Assembly (NCBI RefSeq): GCF_023973825.1
Contig: NC_090114.1
Span: 1,504,501-1,568,500 of the forward strand
DNA from: Plasmodium brasilianum
Lineage: Eukaryota; Apicomplexa; Aconoidasida; Haemosporida; Plasmodiidae
Direction: 5' to 3'
Length of the DNA: 64,000 bases
A program made the translations under genes and the position numbers. Below, piece after piece: positions 11,779 through 26,135 of this stretch (position 1 is its first letter; each line of letters opens with the position of its first letter). The notes under the pieces were generated by a model. The model saw only the letters and a list, made by a program, of their open reading frames with translations, searched no databases and was not told the origin of the DNA.

Positions 11779-14461
11779 TAAGGAATGGATATGTTTACAT
11801 AATGAAATATTTAATATGAAATAATAAGTGTTATATTTTTTGTGATGTTCTTAATGAGAATATATATAATTTTTAAAATATTATGAAAGCACATGAGTAT
11901 AACTACTGTTTTTTATGTACAAAAAGAGAAATATATTTTCTTAGTACTTTTTTGGATTTATATGTTTTAATACTTTTGAATTTGAATATAGATTATTATT
12001 GTATCTTAATAATTATTATGGAATAACGTATTTATTCATATATTTATATATATTTGTATAGAAAATATGTTGTTGTGCACAAAAATAATTGTATCATAGT
12101 GCAGTTCGCATAATTAAATTAAACTATGGTAATATATATGTTTAATTAAAAATTCTTCTTTCCATATTATAAATAATAGTAATCTAAAATGATTATTAGT
12201 TATGGTTATTAAGAAAATGCGTTATTTTTAGATTAACAATAAATGTCTCTTGCATTGTATTAAAAGAACGATAGTGAATATATTTCGATGTATTGATGTA
12301 TATATATATGTTATTTTACTTAAGAAAGAAATTAATATTTATTATATATAATATGTCTTAAGTGAAAGAAATGTGTTATAAATTATATCAATTGTAAAAA
12401 TTCTTTTATTAGAATTTTAATTTTCCTTACATCGAATAAAAGTAAAATTATAAACACATAATTAAGTAATATCCTTTTATATAGGATTCTTAGTTAAGAA
12501 CTTATGAATTATATTTTAATTTCATTTACATTCTTATTTTATTTTATAAGTTTATAAATATTATTAAATATACAATCAATTATTACTTAAAAAGAAAAAA
12601 ATATATTTTATAGATTTAAGAAAATAAAATATTTTTTTACATATAAACTTAAAAAAAATTTAAAAGAAATACATTTCTAATTTTAAAAACATTTTTCTAA
12701 TTGTTAATGTTTTCTTGTTTAAATCTTATGTATTTAATATATAAATGAAAGCAACCTTTGCAACACTAAAATTATTTCTTTATAAAAATTAAATTAAGTA
12801 AATATCGAATTTTTTGAACTAAGTAAATAATTTTTATAGATTAATTCTGATTAAAATATATTAAGTCGATATTAAATAAATGAAGTTGCAAGATAACATT
12901 ACTTTATTACTTTTATATTTTATTTTTGTTATGTGTCACAGTATGTGGTTGACAATGTATGTAAATATATATTTTAATAAATAATTACTGTTTAAATAAA
13001 AACAATAATTAACAATTGTAACAGACTAAATTTTGCTTTTATTTTAATTAGATTTATGAACCATGTTCTCCGAACTTTGTTTTTACTAAATCTATGCTTA
13101 CTGTAAAGAAATGATAATTAAAAATAAAATTTGGTATCTCATTATCATTAAAATTATTTCATTTATCCTTTCTAAATGAATATTTCAGTGTTTGAATAAT
13201 TTTCTATAATTTTAATATTACATATATTTTTGTTTATTATTTTGAACTCAACATTAAGTATAGTGCAAAATATATTATACATTGTTAATAACTAAAATTC
13301 GTATTTACAGTAAAATTTAAAGACATATGTAACTATGTACAATAAAAAAAATGAGTGCGTACATGAAGTTTACAATTAACAAATTACCACGGTGCCTAAA
13401 AATTTCATGTAATGAGAAATGAAATCTTACTTTTCTAAATTATAATTCTTATTTGAATGTATAGATAATAAAGAAATGGTTTATATCTGGAAACTCAATA
13501 AAATAAGAACTACATTTCTATTTCTCACATTTTATAAACATAAACATGTTACTTGCTATTATGTTAATAAGAATATTTGTTGTATTTTTCTTTTTGTATG
13601 GAGAAAATAAAAACAAAGCATAGGCATTTAAATACTATTTGTTATTATTAAAGTTTACTTTATCAAAAAATTTATAATGTATTACACTATTTTTATTATT
13701 TATCATATATCAATTTTTTTAATCATATGTATGTTATGTATAGAATAAGGTATGAATGCAGTAATAAAACAATAAGAATAATGATAGAGCAGAACATATT
13801 TATGAATTATAAAATAATGGTTAGGATTTATCCCATTTGAATTCAATTAAAATTATAATTCATCTACCTTAGCGCCAATGATAAATACCATGTCAACAAT
13901 ATGACATATAATATATATCAATAGAAGAGAAAAAACGTTAAAACTGTTACGTAATGTGTAACATTTTTAGTAACATTAAGTAGAAAGTGGACAAATAATA
14001 AAAATTTTGAATAAAGTTATAAAAAAAAAGTAGATATATACTTTATATTTTGATTAAGGTTTTTATTCCAAGATTTTACATTTTTTATTTATATAATATT
14101 ATTATTGGTGTTGTTTCTAATGTTGTTTTTTCTTCTGTAATACTAAGAAAATAAACGCTACCTCATATTGTTATATAAGGATATCCACTTTTTCTTTATC
14201 ATCTTGTGTTATATGCTTAAGTTTTAAAATTATTTATATTTCATTCTAAGGGGAATCTCGTTTAATTGGAATTTTCTACTACTGATTTTAAAAATAGCAT
14301 CGTATTTATTTTATCTTTTTTTTTGAATAATTTTTATAGACATATTTATTTCTTTATTTATTGTTTACATTGCTTTTTAATAAATTTGTACATAAGTGTA
14401 ACATATATATCACTAAATATTTTATTTTCTATTGAAAATAATATAAACGGTTAATTTTGCA
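11779..14461. other. Intergenic between fam-m and pir
   Basis: No gene is seen. The first few hundred bases resemble the 3' flanks of other fam genes; the remainder is A/T-rich with no recognisable motif. Confidence 0.5.
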
Positions 14462-15655
14462 TCATGTGTGTCCTTGAGGTTGATAGGATATATTATGAGA
14501 AGTTTCATCATAATTTCTATTTAGTACTTCATGAAGGTTTTGTAAGGATTCGCTCAATTCTTCTTGAAATTTGTTAAGTTCAATAATTTTTTTTTTTCGT
14601 AAACGATAATATATCCAAGATTTCAGTGGAGTAAACTACATCAAAATATATGTATATTTATTTAAAAATATAATTTTTATATGCTTATAATTTTTGTGAA
14701 AATAAATTATTCTATATGTGATAAATTATTATTAATTTTAAGTATAAGTCTTATTAACCTTATATAAAAAACATATAGTGAAAGACATTAGTAATACAAT
14801 AGATGTTGTTAAAATGGGAACAAATACATAATCTACTTCTGTAGGTGGTAATATTTGTGTTGAAGTTTGTTCTATTTGTGGTAATGTTTGTGGTAAACCT
14901 TCGCATGGAGTGAATTTATTCATTTTATCATTATATGCTTTCTTAAAATTGTTTAGCTCCTTACAAAATAAATTTTCATTATTTCCCTGACATTCTTTGT
15001 AATTATCGTTATAAAAGCTATAAAGATTTTTAATATCATTACAAATTTTACCACTAGTATCCTTGTCTTTACCTTTATATTCATTAAAATTCTCATAATA
15101 TCTGTATAATCCTTTAAGTTTGTATAAAATATCAGGTTCAATATTTTTTATATAATTCTCACATATATTACCTAACAGGGATGAAAATTTATTATATCCC
15201 TGAAACCATTCAGGTTTTTTATTATATTTTTCATCTGAATTTAGCCGGTAATTCAAGTATTTACAACGTTTCGGGCTATAAGAATTATGACTTTGCTTTA
15301 TTTCAATTAAATATCTACCAATGTCTTGACAGGGAGAGATAAAGGTCTCATCAGTTTCAGTAATAATATTAAAATTTTTACGAATACAATACCTCCCAGG
15401 ATTACCCCCACTCCCTTTGCTATTCTGAGTATCTGAGAGTGTTCGTTCAAATTCATTTTTATATTGAAGAAATAATGTCACGGTATTCTCCTAAAAATAA
15501 AAAGAATATAATAATAATATTTTAATAAGAAAAATGATATTTTAATTAAATAGATTTATATATCATTTCTAGAACAATGAAACTTTGACACAACAATATA
15601 TATAATTATAAAATAAAAATAAATTTACCTTTTCTTCTGTAGTTCCTGGTGTCAT
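14462..15655 (-). CDS. pir: PIR protein
   Basis: A complete three-exon pir gene, predicted 310 residues. Exon 1 (15655-15629) encodes only MTPGTTEEK. Exon 2 (15490-14759) encodes the cysteine-containing ectodomain and the membrane segment. Exon 3 (14635-14462) encodes the cytoplasmic tail beginning FTPLKSWIYYRL. All introns are GT-AG and phase 0 (138 and 123 bp). Family hallmarks are the CKYLNYRLN motif in the ectodomain, a low-complexity Thr/Pro/Gln stretch before the membrane, the membrane helix ending FLYK, and the junction FLYK-FTPL. PIR proteins are the large variable multigene family of Plasmodium, displayed or exported in infected red cells, with roles suspected in antigenic variation and binding. 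It is on the opposite strand to the fam genes and reads the same way as STP1. No stops or frameshifts are visible, so it is probably functional. Confidence 0.9.
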
Positions 15656-18600
15656 TTTATATACGTATACGTGAATTAAGTAACTAAAATTAAATTTATG
15701 TAATATTAATATTTATATAAAAGAAAAAATATATATATATGTTTATATATGCTGTATTCCTTTTTTTTATGCATAGAATTTAAATAAAAAAAAATACATA
15801 GGAAAATTTCTTCTTTACTTTATATTATTGTTAGAATAAGTTTTTTGCATGTAGTAAAATATATGATAAACGCTTTTAACTGATAAAATAATAATTTTTT
15901 TAAAAAACAATATTATTTTATTCTGAATAAAAAAAATTATAGAGAAAAATACACTTCTCTACTTTTTTATTCATTTAATGCTTATATAATTAAACTCATA
16001 TATATTACAAAAAATAAATTAATTTTAGTTCATTCTCATATAAATTTCCTATAATACTGAAATAACGATTTAGGAATTCGTTTTGGCTTTTTAAAATGTT
16101 ATAAACAGACAAATATTAACTACTTATAATGTATAGAATTTTCTTTTTTATTTTATAACTTTTTTTTTTATTCTTAAGATAATAACTTTCATATTATTTC
16201 ATTTAATATTTATAATAAGATATTACATTATATATATAGGTTAAGAAACTGAACTTTAAGAATATTACTAAAATTATAATTTAATTAAATGAAATAGAAA
16301 TTTAACTATAATGTAGTATATTACATGAAAATAAGTATTAATCTGTTAAATTCAAAATATAGCTACTGATAAAATTTGTTTTTATGATAAATATAATATT
16401 CCATAACTAAACTATATCGTTTAATTATAAAAAAATCCGTCAATTCTATTAATCCTATAACATGTGAAAGTCAAAGTTTTACTTTCTTCCTGAGAAATTT
16501 CGTTGTGCTATAATATATATCTGTATTCAATATATAAATGTATGCAGAAAAACTAAGAATTTTTATACTATAAATTAATTATAATTATATATTAAAGAAA
16601 AAAAGATAAATTTAATAATTATCTTAACTTATTTAATGAAATTTATTATTGAAATCATTTGTACTTGTAGTATAACAAAAATAGAGTTTAATACGTTAAT
16701 CAAAATTTATCATAAGCTACAGAGCATACAACCTATTAGTAATCTTTTTTATGATAGATGTTTTTATTTTTATATATAATAAAATAGCTTCAAAAGTTAA
16801 TATTATAATATTTTCCATTGTTGTTTTTCACTTATATTTTATTTATGTATAATATATTTTAAAATGATTCAACTACGTAATAACATTTAATGCGACGTAC
16901 TTAGAAAATAATAATAAAAATTTTCTATTTTTTTATATATAATATTGTTCTAAAATACTCTAGACTCATATATATTTAGTATGATATATAAATTATAAGT
17001 TATATCTTTACTGTACTAATATATTTAATACATAATCATATATATTTTAAAAAAACTAAAAAATGTTATAAAAAAAAAATTCTTTTTATTATTATTTCAT
17101 ATATGTATTTAATTGTCTTGTTCTTCATGAACGATGTAGAAGTTATAATAGTACTATAATTATTATAACTGTTAAAATAAATATTGGTTAAATTTATTTT
17201 ACAATGGATATTCTTTGGTTAATATTTTATTTTTTTATTTATAATATTATAATATCTTTTTTTAATTTTTACATAAGCGTTTCAATTAATATAGTTACAT
17301 AGTTATCATGGAGTGTTATATATTTCGAAAAATTACGGTTTTGTTATTTGAACTTTGTATTAAATCATAAATATGTTTATAAGTTTATGTATGTTAATAT
17401 TCTTTTATAATATTTAATATAATTTTTACTTGAAATATGATTATATGATTATAATTAAATTAAAAAAATTATTATGTTCATGTATCAAATATAAAAATTA
17501 AAAGAAATCCTACATATTAATATTATTGTACTATATACTCAATATTATCTAAATATAAAAGTGATATATATCTTATATTATAAAACTTAAAAGTATTTTT
17601 TTTAAAATTGCCTTTTTTATATTAAATTTATATACTTTAAAAGAACTATATATTTATTATTTGTCATATAAAATAAGAATATTTAAATTTATTTTAATTT
17701 ATTAAAAATTTTCGAAATATAAATAATGTTAATATTAATAATAAATAAAAATAATTATTTTCTGAAAAATAAATTATTGATATACTATAATATATATGTT
17801 TTGTGTAGTATGAGGATATTATATTACAAATTAGAATTTACATTACAATTAGGATTGTGTGACTTGATCATAATACTTTAATTAATTCAGAATATTATAT
17901 TTTTTATTTTTGTTTTTAATATTATTACTGCATTAATTATATCATTTAAAAAATAAACGAAATGTTGTTATTAGAGTTTTTACTCAATAGAAATCAGTAA
18001 ATAAAAATTTATAATTTACTTATTTTTTATGGTATACGAATAAAGTAAAAAATTATTATGAATCAAAATGGATTATATGTTTTAACAAATAGATCTAATA
18101 TTTGTTTATGTTATAAATATATATATGCATATACGTATAATTTATAAAATAATATAAAAAAGAATAAGAAGAAATAATCTTATTAACTATATATTAAAGA
18201 AAAGTATTATTCTGTAATTACAAAAAAGAGAAAAAGAAAAATTATTGAAAGTCAAAATTTATAAACACCCTTCAATACTCAAAAAGGAAGTATCAAAATA
18301 TTTTTTATTAAAATAATATAGTAAAAATGGATATTTAATTGAAAGGAGAAAAATAAAAATATATGATATTTTTTGAAATTTCTTTGAAATAATCTTATTC
18401 TGTTTCATTTGAACTTCATTTTATAAAAGTGTTGAAATTTATCAATTTAGTACTGTTTAACTTATATACTTTTTTATAATTATATTTTACATCTTTGATT
18501 TTATTAAAATGTTAATAAATTATAATGTATAAAAAAAAAAAACAATAAACCATAAGAATCGTTTATAATTATTGGTTTATATCTTTTTTTAAAAGTTAAT

Positions 18601-19623
18601 AATATATACATATTAATATAAAAACTTATGCATCCAGAATAATTTCATTTTAGTCATTCTAATAATTTCTTTGATATTTAAATATATTTTAATAAAACTT
18701 ATATAAACAAAAATAAAAAATACTTTAATGATATTAATGCATATATATATGTATGATCATTTTTCATTTAAGCCACAATATTTGTTGAGAAAAAAAATTA
18801 AATTCTTTATTAAAAGATTGAATTTTTATATATGATTTTTGCATTTTTCGAATATATAAATAACTCAAGAGAAAAATTATTATATATATAACAGTTATAG
18901 TATTATAAATTTATAATAAATAAGAACTATTTATATGTGAACATTTATTAGGGCATAGAGATTAACAGTTTTTTATAGAATATATAGTTTACTTTTGTAT
19001 AAGATAAATTATATGTGGAATATAATTACATTTTCATATATTTTAACATCATTTTTCTTTAATGAAAAGATTTACTATATCAATTAAAACATTAATTTCC
19101 AAATAATGCGCATACTTATAGGTTACATAATAATTTTCTTTTCAGAAGTGAAGAATATTGTACAGTTATTTTTAATCGAATAAAATATAATTATATAAAT
19201 TTATGTAATAATATTATATTAATTCAAAAATAGTGTTTAAATTTATTTATTTTGCTCTTTTTTATTATTCAAAATATTATTTTTTTCTAAGTTTAATATT
19301 TTGGAACATGCAAATATCAATTTTTATTTTTTTTTAATATATATAATATAATCTTAAAAATTTTATTGAATAGAGCATTAATATAATGTTATAATGAATA
19401 TTTTTTTTAGAAAGAAAAAAAATTCTATATAATAATAATATATTTTAAGTGTCTGAGTTTCAAACCTCATATTTCATGCCGCTTTTTTTCTTCTTTATTA
19501 CACATTACTTTACATTCTACTTCTTTATTTTTTAGAGGTATTACAAAATTCAAATAACTTTTTTTTTAGCGGAATTTTTTTTTAAATATGATCTAAATAT
19601 ATTTTAGATGTATACCTATGAAT
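15656..19623. other. Intergenic between pir and STP1
   Basis: Four kilobases without a gene that I can support. The DNA is uniformly A/T-rich. As both flanking genes read leftward, this contains the pir 5' flank (right of 15655) and the STP1 3' flank (left of 19624). Confidence 0.5.
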
Positions 19624-22226
19624 TTATGAAGTGTGTCTTTCTGCTATATCATGGGATTTTTTTATTGTTCCATCATTAACTATAGAATTTGCATATATGT
19701 CATCTTCTATTATCCATTCTTCTATCTCATTTCTGAAACTGTCCTTCCCTATATGATTATGGAATTCCTTATTTCTTTTATTTTCTATATCACTGTTGAT
19801 ATATTCAATTGTATTTTCTGTAATTTCTTGTTTGTTACCTGAATATACTTCTGCCTTCCATTCATTTATTGAACTATTCAAGTATGATTCCCTATTATCA
19901 AAATTCACCTCTTTTGTACATTCTTCTAATATCGACATAAGCACAAGGATACACAGCTTTGTCAATAATTTTTTTTTTATATATTTATATAATTCTTTAT
20001 AATTTTCTTTGTTCTGCAATTCTTCTATATTTATTAATGATATATAATTTATGGTTTCTTCACTTACACATTCTTCTGATATACTCTGGAACTTCTCTGT
20101 TAATATCTTAAGCCATTCCTGTTCCAAATATTGTTCTATAATATTACAGTTTTTTGATATCCATTGTTTCCATAGATCTTTCTCTATTTCTAAGAATGGA
20201 ATTTTTCGATTTTCATTAGAAGATTTCTTTTTTAATTTATCAATTTCTTGTATATAAGCGAGTTCTTTTTTCCATTCGTTTTTCAAATTATTATACCAGT
20301 CTTCTTTTTTCAATTTTGCAAAAAGATATCTATGTGTTTCTACCCATTTATTCCATAGAATATTTTGTTTTTCAATATCATTGCTACTTTTAATATTTTC
20401 TGTTATTAGATCATTATATGTTAAATTAGGATAGGTTCTATAATCCTTTTTTTTGAACTCATCTAAACAAATTTTTAAGAATTCTTCTTTCTTGTTTTCC
20501 CAATCTTCATTTCTGCATTCTTCAAGTACTTGCATATGTACTTCTATTATGGTTTTGGATCTGTCTTTTTGTTGCTTTGACGAATTTACATTTTTTGTAA
20601 GTTCATTTATTTTAATTTTTTTTATGATTTCTTCATCATCATATATAGGGTTTTCAAAATGATCATCTGTAAAATGTTTACTATTATTGTTAGAAAATGA
20701 AGGTATTAGTAATCTAAGAAATTTCACTTGTCTTCTTAGATTCTTGTTTTTTTTTAAAATTCCTATTAAAACGTACTTTAATATAAAAAATAATTGTTTA
20801 TATAATAAATTATTACAGTAATAAAATGTTTATATTATTTTTAATATTTATTTTCTATTTTACTTTAATAAAAAAGGAAAATACAACAACGCATAGAATG
20901 CTTATTAGAGAAGGAGATATGTATGAGATAATTGTATGTTCTTCTGAATCTGTAATTGTATTTTAAATATATATTTTACAGATTGTAATTATTTGAAAAA
21001 TAGAAGAATATGGAGAATTATAAATACCTAGAATTTTAAAGGGTCCACTATATTCAACAGGAACTGAGGAAGAAACTGATGCTTCAGCAGTTAAGGGAGA
21101 ATTTTCAGGGGAATGAGGTGCTAGTGATACATAAGAATCTTTATTTTGTAATATAATTGAAGTTGATTGTAATAGACCTTCATTTTCTGGTTGTAGTAAT
21201 GTTATTGAATTTGAATCTAGGCCAGTGGATACATCTTGAATACGTGTAACTTTTTTTGCTGTACTTAGAGGTTCAGTTGATAATTGTAAATTAGTTTGAG
21301 ATTGTGGTTCCTGTCGAATCTCCTGATCATGCGTAGTATATTTTTCAGTTTGTATTTGATCCTCTTGTGAACTTTTCACAATTTCTTGCGTAGAAACCTT
21401 ACCAGTAGATGGTATATTAAATGTATTTTGAGTTTCTGCTTGTACATCTTTTTTCTCTTCTTTATGTGCTGACGGTAACTGTGAATCTACACGCTTAATT
21501 TTGCATTCAGAGAGTGTTTTAAATATACTAGATCCTAGTATGTTGCATTGTCTTGATGGAAAGTGAGATGGTTGATTATTACATTTACTTATAATGGTAT
21601 CTTTCTTACTATTAAAATACGACTTTCTACCATTAATCCATGTATTATATTCATTAATTTTACTAGCACATACTTCATTGCAATCTTTTATATTTATACG
21701 TTCATTTTTATAGCAAGGTATTCCTCTTATTCTTGATTCTTTTTCTTCGCAGAAATCTTCTACTTCATATTTTAAATTTAAAAGTGCTAAATCTTTTTCA
21801 TCAATAATCACAGGACATCCTCCATGTTTATCTAGCTTTGAATAGTAAGATTTTGCCCAACTATATAATATTTTTTCCCACATTACTTTATCTTGATATG
21901 GTGGTGGATTCTTATGTTGAATTAGGTACTTAGCTAAACCTTTGCATCCTTCCCTAAATTTTTCTTTTTTTGTCTCTTTTTTTAAGGAATTAGTTATATC
22001 ATTTAGATATTTTGTTGTATTCTTAAAAGTGTCAATGCTAAAGAATCTGAAATAAGAATAGCCACTAACACTTAAATGCTAAATTCAAGAGGATTATTAA
22101 AAATTATTTAAGTATTAATTTTATACTAGTTGTATTATCACTTTTTTTAAAATATATAAATTATTTATACATAAATATAATAATACAAAAAATAAGAAAT
22201 ATTACCGAAGTTATACAATTTTCCAT
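19624..22226 (-). CDS. STP1: STP1 protein
   Basis: A complete four-exon gene, predicted 769 residues: 22226-22206, 22078-21028, 20949-20864 and 20775-19624, all GT-AG. Exon 1 encodes MENCITS. Exon 2 encodes a cysteine-rich N-terminal domain (about residues 8-200, with SIDTFK and CKGLAKYL motifs) followed by a Ser/Thr/Gln-rich low-complexity stretch. Exon 3 encodes the single membrane helix (about 363-386, SLISILCVVVFSFF). Exon 4 encodes a long cytoplasmic region rich in tryptophan and charged residues with repeating W-K/W-x-x-W patterns, and the NPIYDDEEIIKKIKINEL signature near its start. This matches STP1, a subtelomeric type I-like surface family of P. vivax, P. ovale and P. malariae related to P. 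falciparum SURFIN. The intron 2 junction completes a split Asp codon in frame, which supports the model. No signal peptide is seen, as usual for this family. Intact, so probably expressible. Confidence 0.9.
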
Positions 22227-23069
22227 TATGATTCTATATTAGCATTTTAGTTCAATGTAAAAAACAATCTGAAATAGAACTATGAATTTATACCATATAT
22301 CATTAATGAAATTCTAAATTAATATATCTTATTAAAAAAAAATTATAAAATTATAAACTACATAAAAAGGTTTGTGTGAACTATAACATAATTGAATAAA
22401 ATACTATATACATTACATACATCTTATATTTTTTTAACTTAAATAAATATATCAAAACCGGGGATATATGCTAATCATAATGATATTAAATAGAGCTTAA
22501 TTATATATTTGTATATAAAATTTTTATAATATTTATAAAGAAAAAGACAAATAACTAACAATATACCGTTATATATATATATATATGTTATATCAGAAAG
22601 TAATATTAAAGTCAATTCGTAAATATATCGTTAAATTATGTATTTCATTTTTTCCCTATTTTTTTTGTTAAAAAAGACATATACATGTAATTACGAATTC
22701 CACTATTAATGAAAATATTTCTCTTTATTCTTCTTCTTTTCCTGTAATAAATCATCTATAAAACAAATTATTATTAAGTATAATATATTTCCTTTATATT
22801 TTGCAACTTTTCTTAATAATTGTTTTTATTTTATACCAATATAGGTATTTGACTATGTTGCAATAGTTTTTTATAGTTAGTACGTTATACTATAGAGAAG
22901 AAACAACAATATATAAAGTATAATAAATTTTTCTATACTTATGCAATGTACTTAGTTTTAAATATATCTATGGGACCTAAAGATATATATATATATATGT
23001 ATTTTCTAAAAGTTAATTATTTATGGTATAAATTAGGCAATAGTGTAATTTTGAAATAATTTAAATTAT

Positions 23070-23109
<40 letters not shown>

Positions 23110-25675
23110 ATAGTACATGTCTATTATAACTTTTTTATGTAAATGATTTAATTTGGATGATATTTTAGTTAATAAAATGTATTATAGATATATTAACAAG
23201 TACTTATACGCTTGCAGACTAATTCAAAAACTGAAAGAATATGAGAATATACTTATAGAATAATTAATTATAATTTTGTAATAAAATAGATCATTATTAT
23301 ATTTCGAAGTATATTGAAGTATGTACTACATTAAATTATACAAGGACTAATGAAGCTTCATAACAATATTTCTGCAATTATTTAGTGATATATAATAGTA
23401 AACAGATTAAAAATATTTTTTTTATTTTTTTTTTTTATTCTGAATTTAGTAAATATATGAATATGTCATTTCAGCAATATTAATAAATGTCATTTTACCA
23501 TACAAAATGAAAAAGTAAATGTATTATTTTAAATGCTTTATGATACATGAATAAATAAATAAAATTACAGAACATTTTAAAGGTATTACTAGAAGAATAG
23601 TCTTTCTATTATAATTTATGTATATTTCTAGGAATATTAATTGTTCATTTAAAATACGCATATATGAAATACGGATTTATTAGTAAATTAAAAAAATATA
23701 CGTATATTAATAGTAAATTTTTGTAAATAATTACTTCACACAGATAATTTTGTTATTAAATTCATTCTTAGTGAATTTATTGCATTAAGGAATAACTATT
23801 TTCGTATAATTTTAATTTTTGAATTTAATTCAATATAATTTTTTTTTTTCGTGATCTATAATTTCATTTCTTTTTAATCCATTATATTGTATGACATTGT
23901 TTTAAAATATATTATGATAAATAATAATATACCGTTATAATGCAAATAAAATTATTTTATCTTTTTTTAAAATATTATATATTTAAATTGTTAGTATTAT
24001 AATGTGTTATATATATGGTAAGAATACAATATAAATAACATACAACAGTGGATTCGTATGTATTATCTTGAAACAAAAAATAATTTTCTTAAAGAACTAA
24101 AAAAGTATTGCAATAAAACCCCTTTAATTTCTTTAACATATTTATGTAATTATATATTTTCTCTTTTCTTTATTGTTTTTTTTTTTTACATTTTCATAAT
24201 TATATGAATATTTTTTTTTAAATGTTTAATGAATATATGAATAATTTTTTATTTTTCTTAGTAGCTGCTTTTCTCATTATTTTGTTTTAATATATGATCA
24301 AATTTATTGTATATTAATGAATTTCTTTATGATATTTAAAGCAATCAAAAATTAGTAAATAATCATATGAGTAATTCAATATTCCTTCAAATTAATATTA
24401 TTATATAATTAATTTTTTTATTGTAAAAAATAATATTTATCCTTGAAATATATATATTGAACATGTGAAGTTTTAATACTAGAGGAACCAATAAAATTGA
24501 AATATATATATGTAAAAAGTACCACGGGATACAACATGATATATATGTATAACTAACTCTATTTAACTTATTTAATTTCTTTAAATTATAAATCATAATT
24601 TGTTTTTTTTTAATAAGTATAAAGTAACAATTTAGTATTCGTGATATATAGTATTATAAAAAGGAACTTATGTATTTAAATTTGTAGTTCATAGTGTTTC
24701 GTATTAGTCTTTGTAATTATCTACATATTCTAATGCTAAAAGAATACTTAAAGTAAAATATATATTTAAAAAAATAATAAATGCATGTATTTTCTAATAA
24801 ATATCTTTTAATTTTACGGGTATTTTTTTAGTTATACATATAAATATATAGTTACATAATATTATATGGGGAATTTGTCTTGATATATTATTTGACAAAG
24901 AATGTAATGAAATATAATTATCAACATATTATTAAGTATAACATATTATAATATTGTTAATTTTTTATTAATATCATTTAATCTTATTGCATTATATATG
25001 ATCGTTCAATCTATAATTGATTAATTATAAAAATCTGTGATTTTAACACTGATATATCAGAATTTGAGTTCCATGAATTATAACATTTTTCATTATTTTA
25101 ACATAACAGTATAAATGTAATTATATATATCTAATTATACATTAAATTATAACTAATTCTTTTCACTACCAATTTTTAGTTAATTTAATGATAATTTCTT
25201 TTATAAATTACATCTCTTGTTAACGTTACAATTATTAAATTAATAATTTGCCTTGCACTTCCAATAATATATATCATAAGGATCTGGTACCTACAAGAAT
25301 TCGTAGGTATCCTATATATGTGTGTAGAACAATGGGATGGATATTATCAAATTAAAATTAATGATTTTTTAAATACGTTCCGTGTCTAATTAAAAATTTA
25401 TAAAATTTAATAAATTATTTGCTTTTTAATTGAACATTTTTTTTTTATCTTCTTAAAAGAGTTTACATAAGTCTTTATATACGTAATTTTTATATTTCTA
25501 TTGAAATAATATTAACTTATGTACTATTAATCTTCTGTTATTATTAATAAAAAAAATTGTTTTAATCTTCTTTTTTTTTTTTTGTTATACTTCAATTAAT
25601 TCAACAATTTATTTTTTATGCACAAAGGTTATTATTATTGAATATTTATATATTATATTTATTTAAAGTGCAATA
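22227..25675. other. Intergenic right of STP1
   Basis: No gene is supported. It includes the STP1 5' flank and several (TA)n runs. A hairpin with 7-bp arms (TACCTAC at 25288-25294, GTAGGTA at 25303-25309) and an 8-base loop is the only notable structure. No fam-l gene or relic is found where a partner for the fam-m at 28570 would be expected (about 24.8-25.9 kb). Confidence 0.5.
23076..23107. repeat. (TA)n microsatellite
   Basis: An uninterrupted TA/AT dinucleotide run of about 31 bases, the longest simple dinucleotide run noticed in the window. Shorter ones occur near 4012-4029 and 22575-22587. Confidence 0.9.
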
Positions 25676-26135
25676 TTATTTATAGGATGCATTGTCACAT
25701 ACAAACGTATAATCATTTTCGGAGGAATGACCTGTTAAATTATTATTTTGTTCATATAGATATTTCATTATTTTTATATTTTATTTTTATTGAAGGTAAC
25801 ATCATTATTCAGATGAAGTAAAATAATATTAAAACAAATACATATTTGTAAGTATAATACAACTGCAACAATAGTTTCTTGTTGTAATAGATTAAGGGAA
25901 TAGTATTAGAGAATTATCATTTTTATTTGGACTAATTTGTATTTTGAAAAAACGAAAAAATATAAAAAATAATACAATAAATGTAAATGAAATTATTAGA
26001 TAAAATCGTACTAAATATTATTAGAATATGCTTCTTTTCATTTGTTTAACTGCTAGAGTGAATGCATTATAAATAATGGAAATCATTAAGATTTAGGAGC
26101 TTCATAGGGCTCATTAACAAATTGTGTGTGTAGTC
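25676..26135 (-). pseudogene. pir-like gene remnant
   Basis: Read on the minus strand, scattered pieces resemble the 3' half of a pir-like gene. There is a stretch reading TQFVNEPYEAPKS near 26132-26090. A hydrophobic segment (ISFTFIVLFFIFFRF) lies near 25995-25945, and a C-terminal piece (KNNLTGHSSENDYTF) lies near 25750-25700 just before a stop. Stops and frame changes separate the pieces, and I find no ectodomain or start. A similarly decayed relative lies at 57.2-57.7 kb. Assignment to pir rests on general resemblance of the tail and membrane segment and is not certain. Confidence 0.35.

Noticed and set aside
14266..14454. 62-codon hydrophobic frame beside the pir gene
   Set aside because: It starts with TTG, is made largely of T-run-derived Phe/Leu/Ile/Tyr, and has no homologue in the window.
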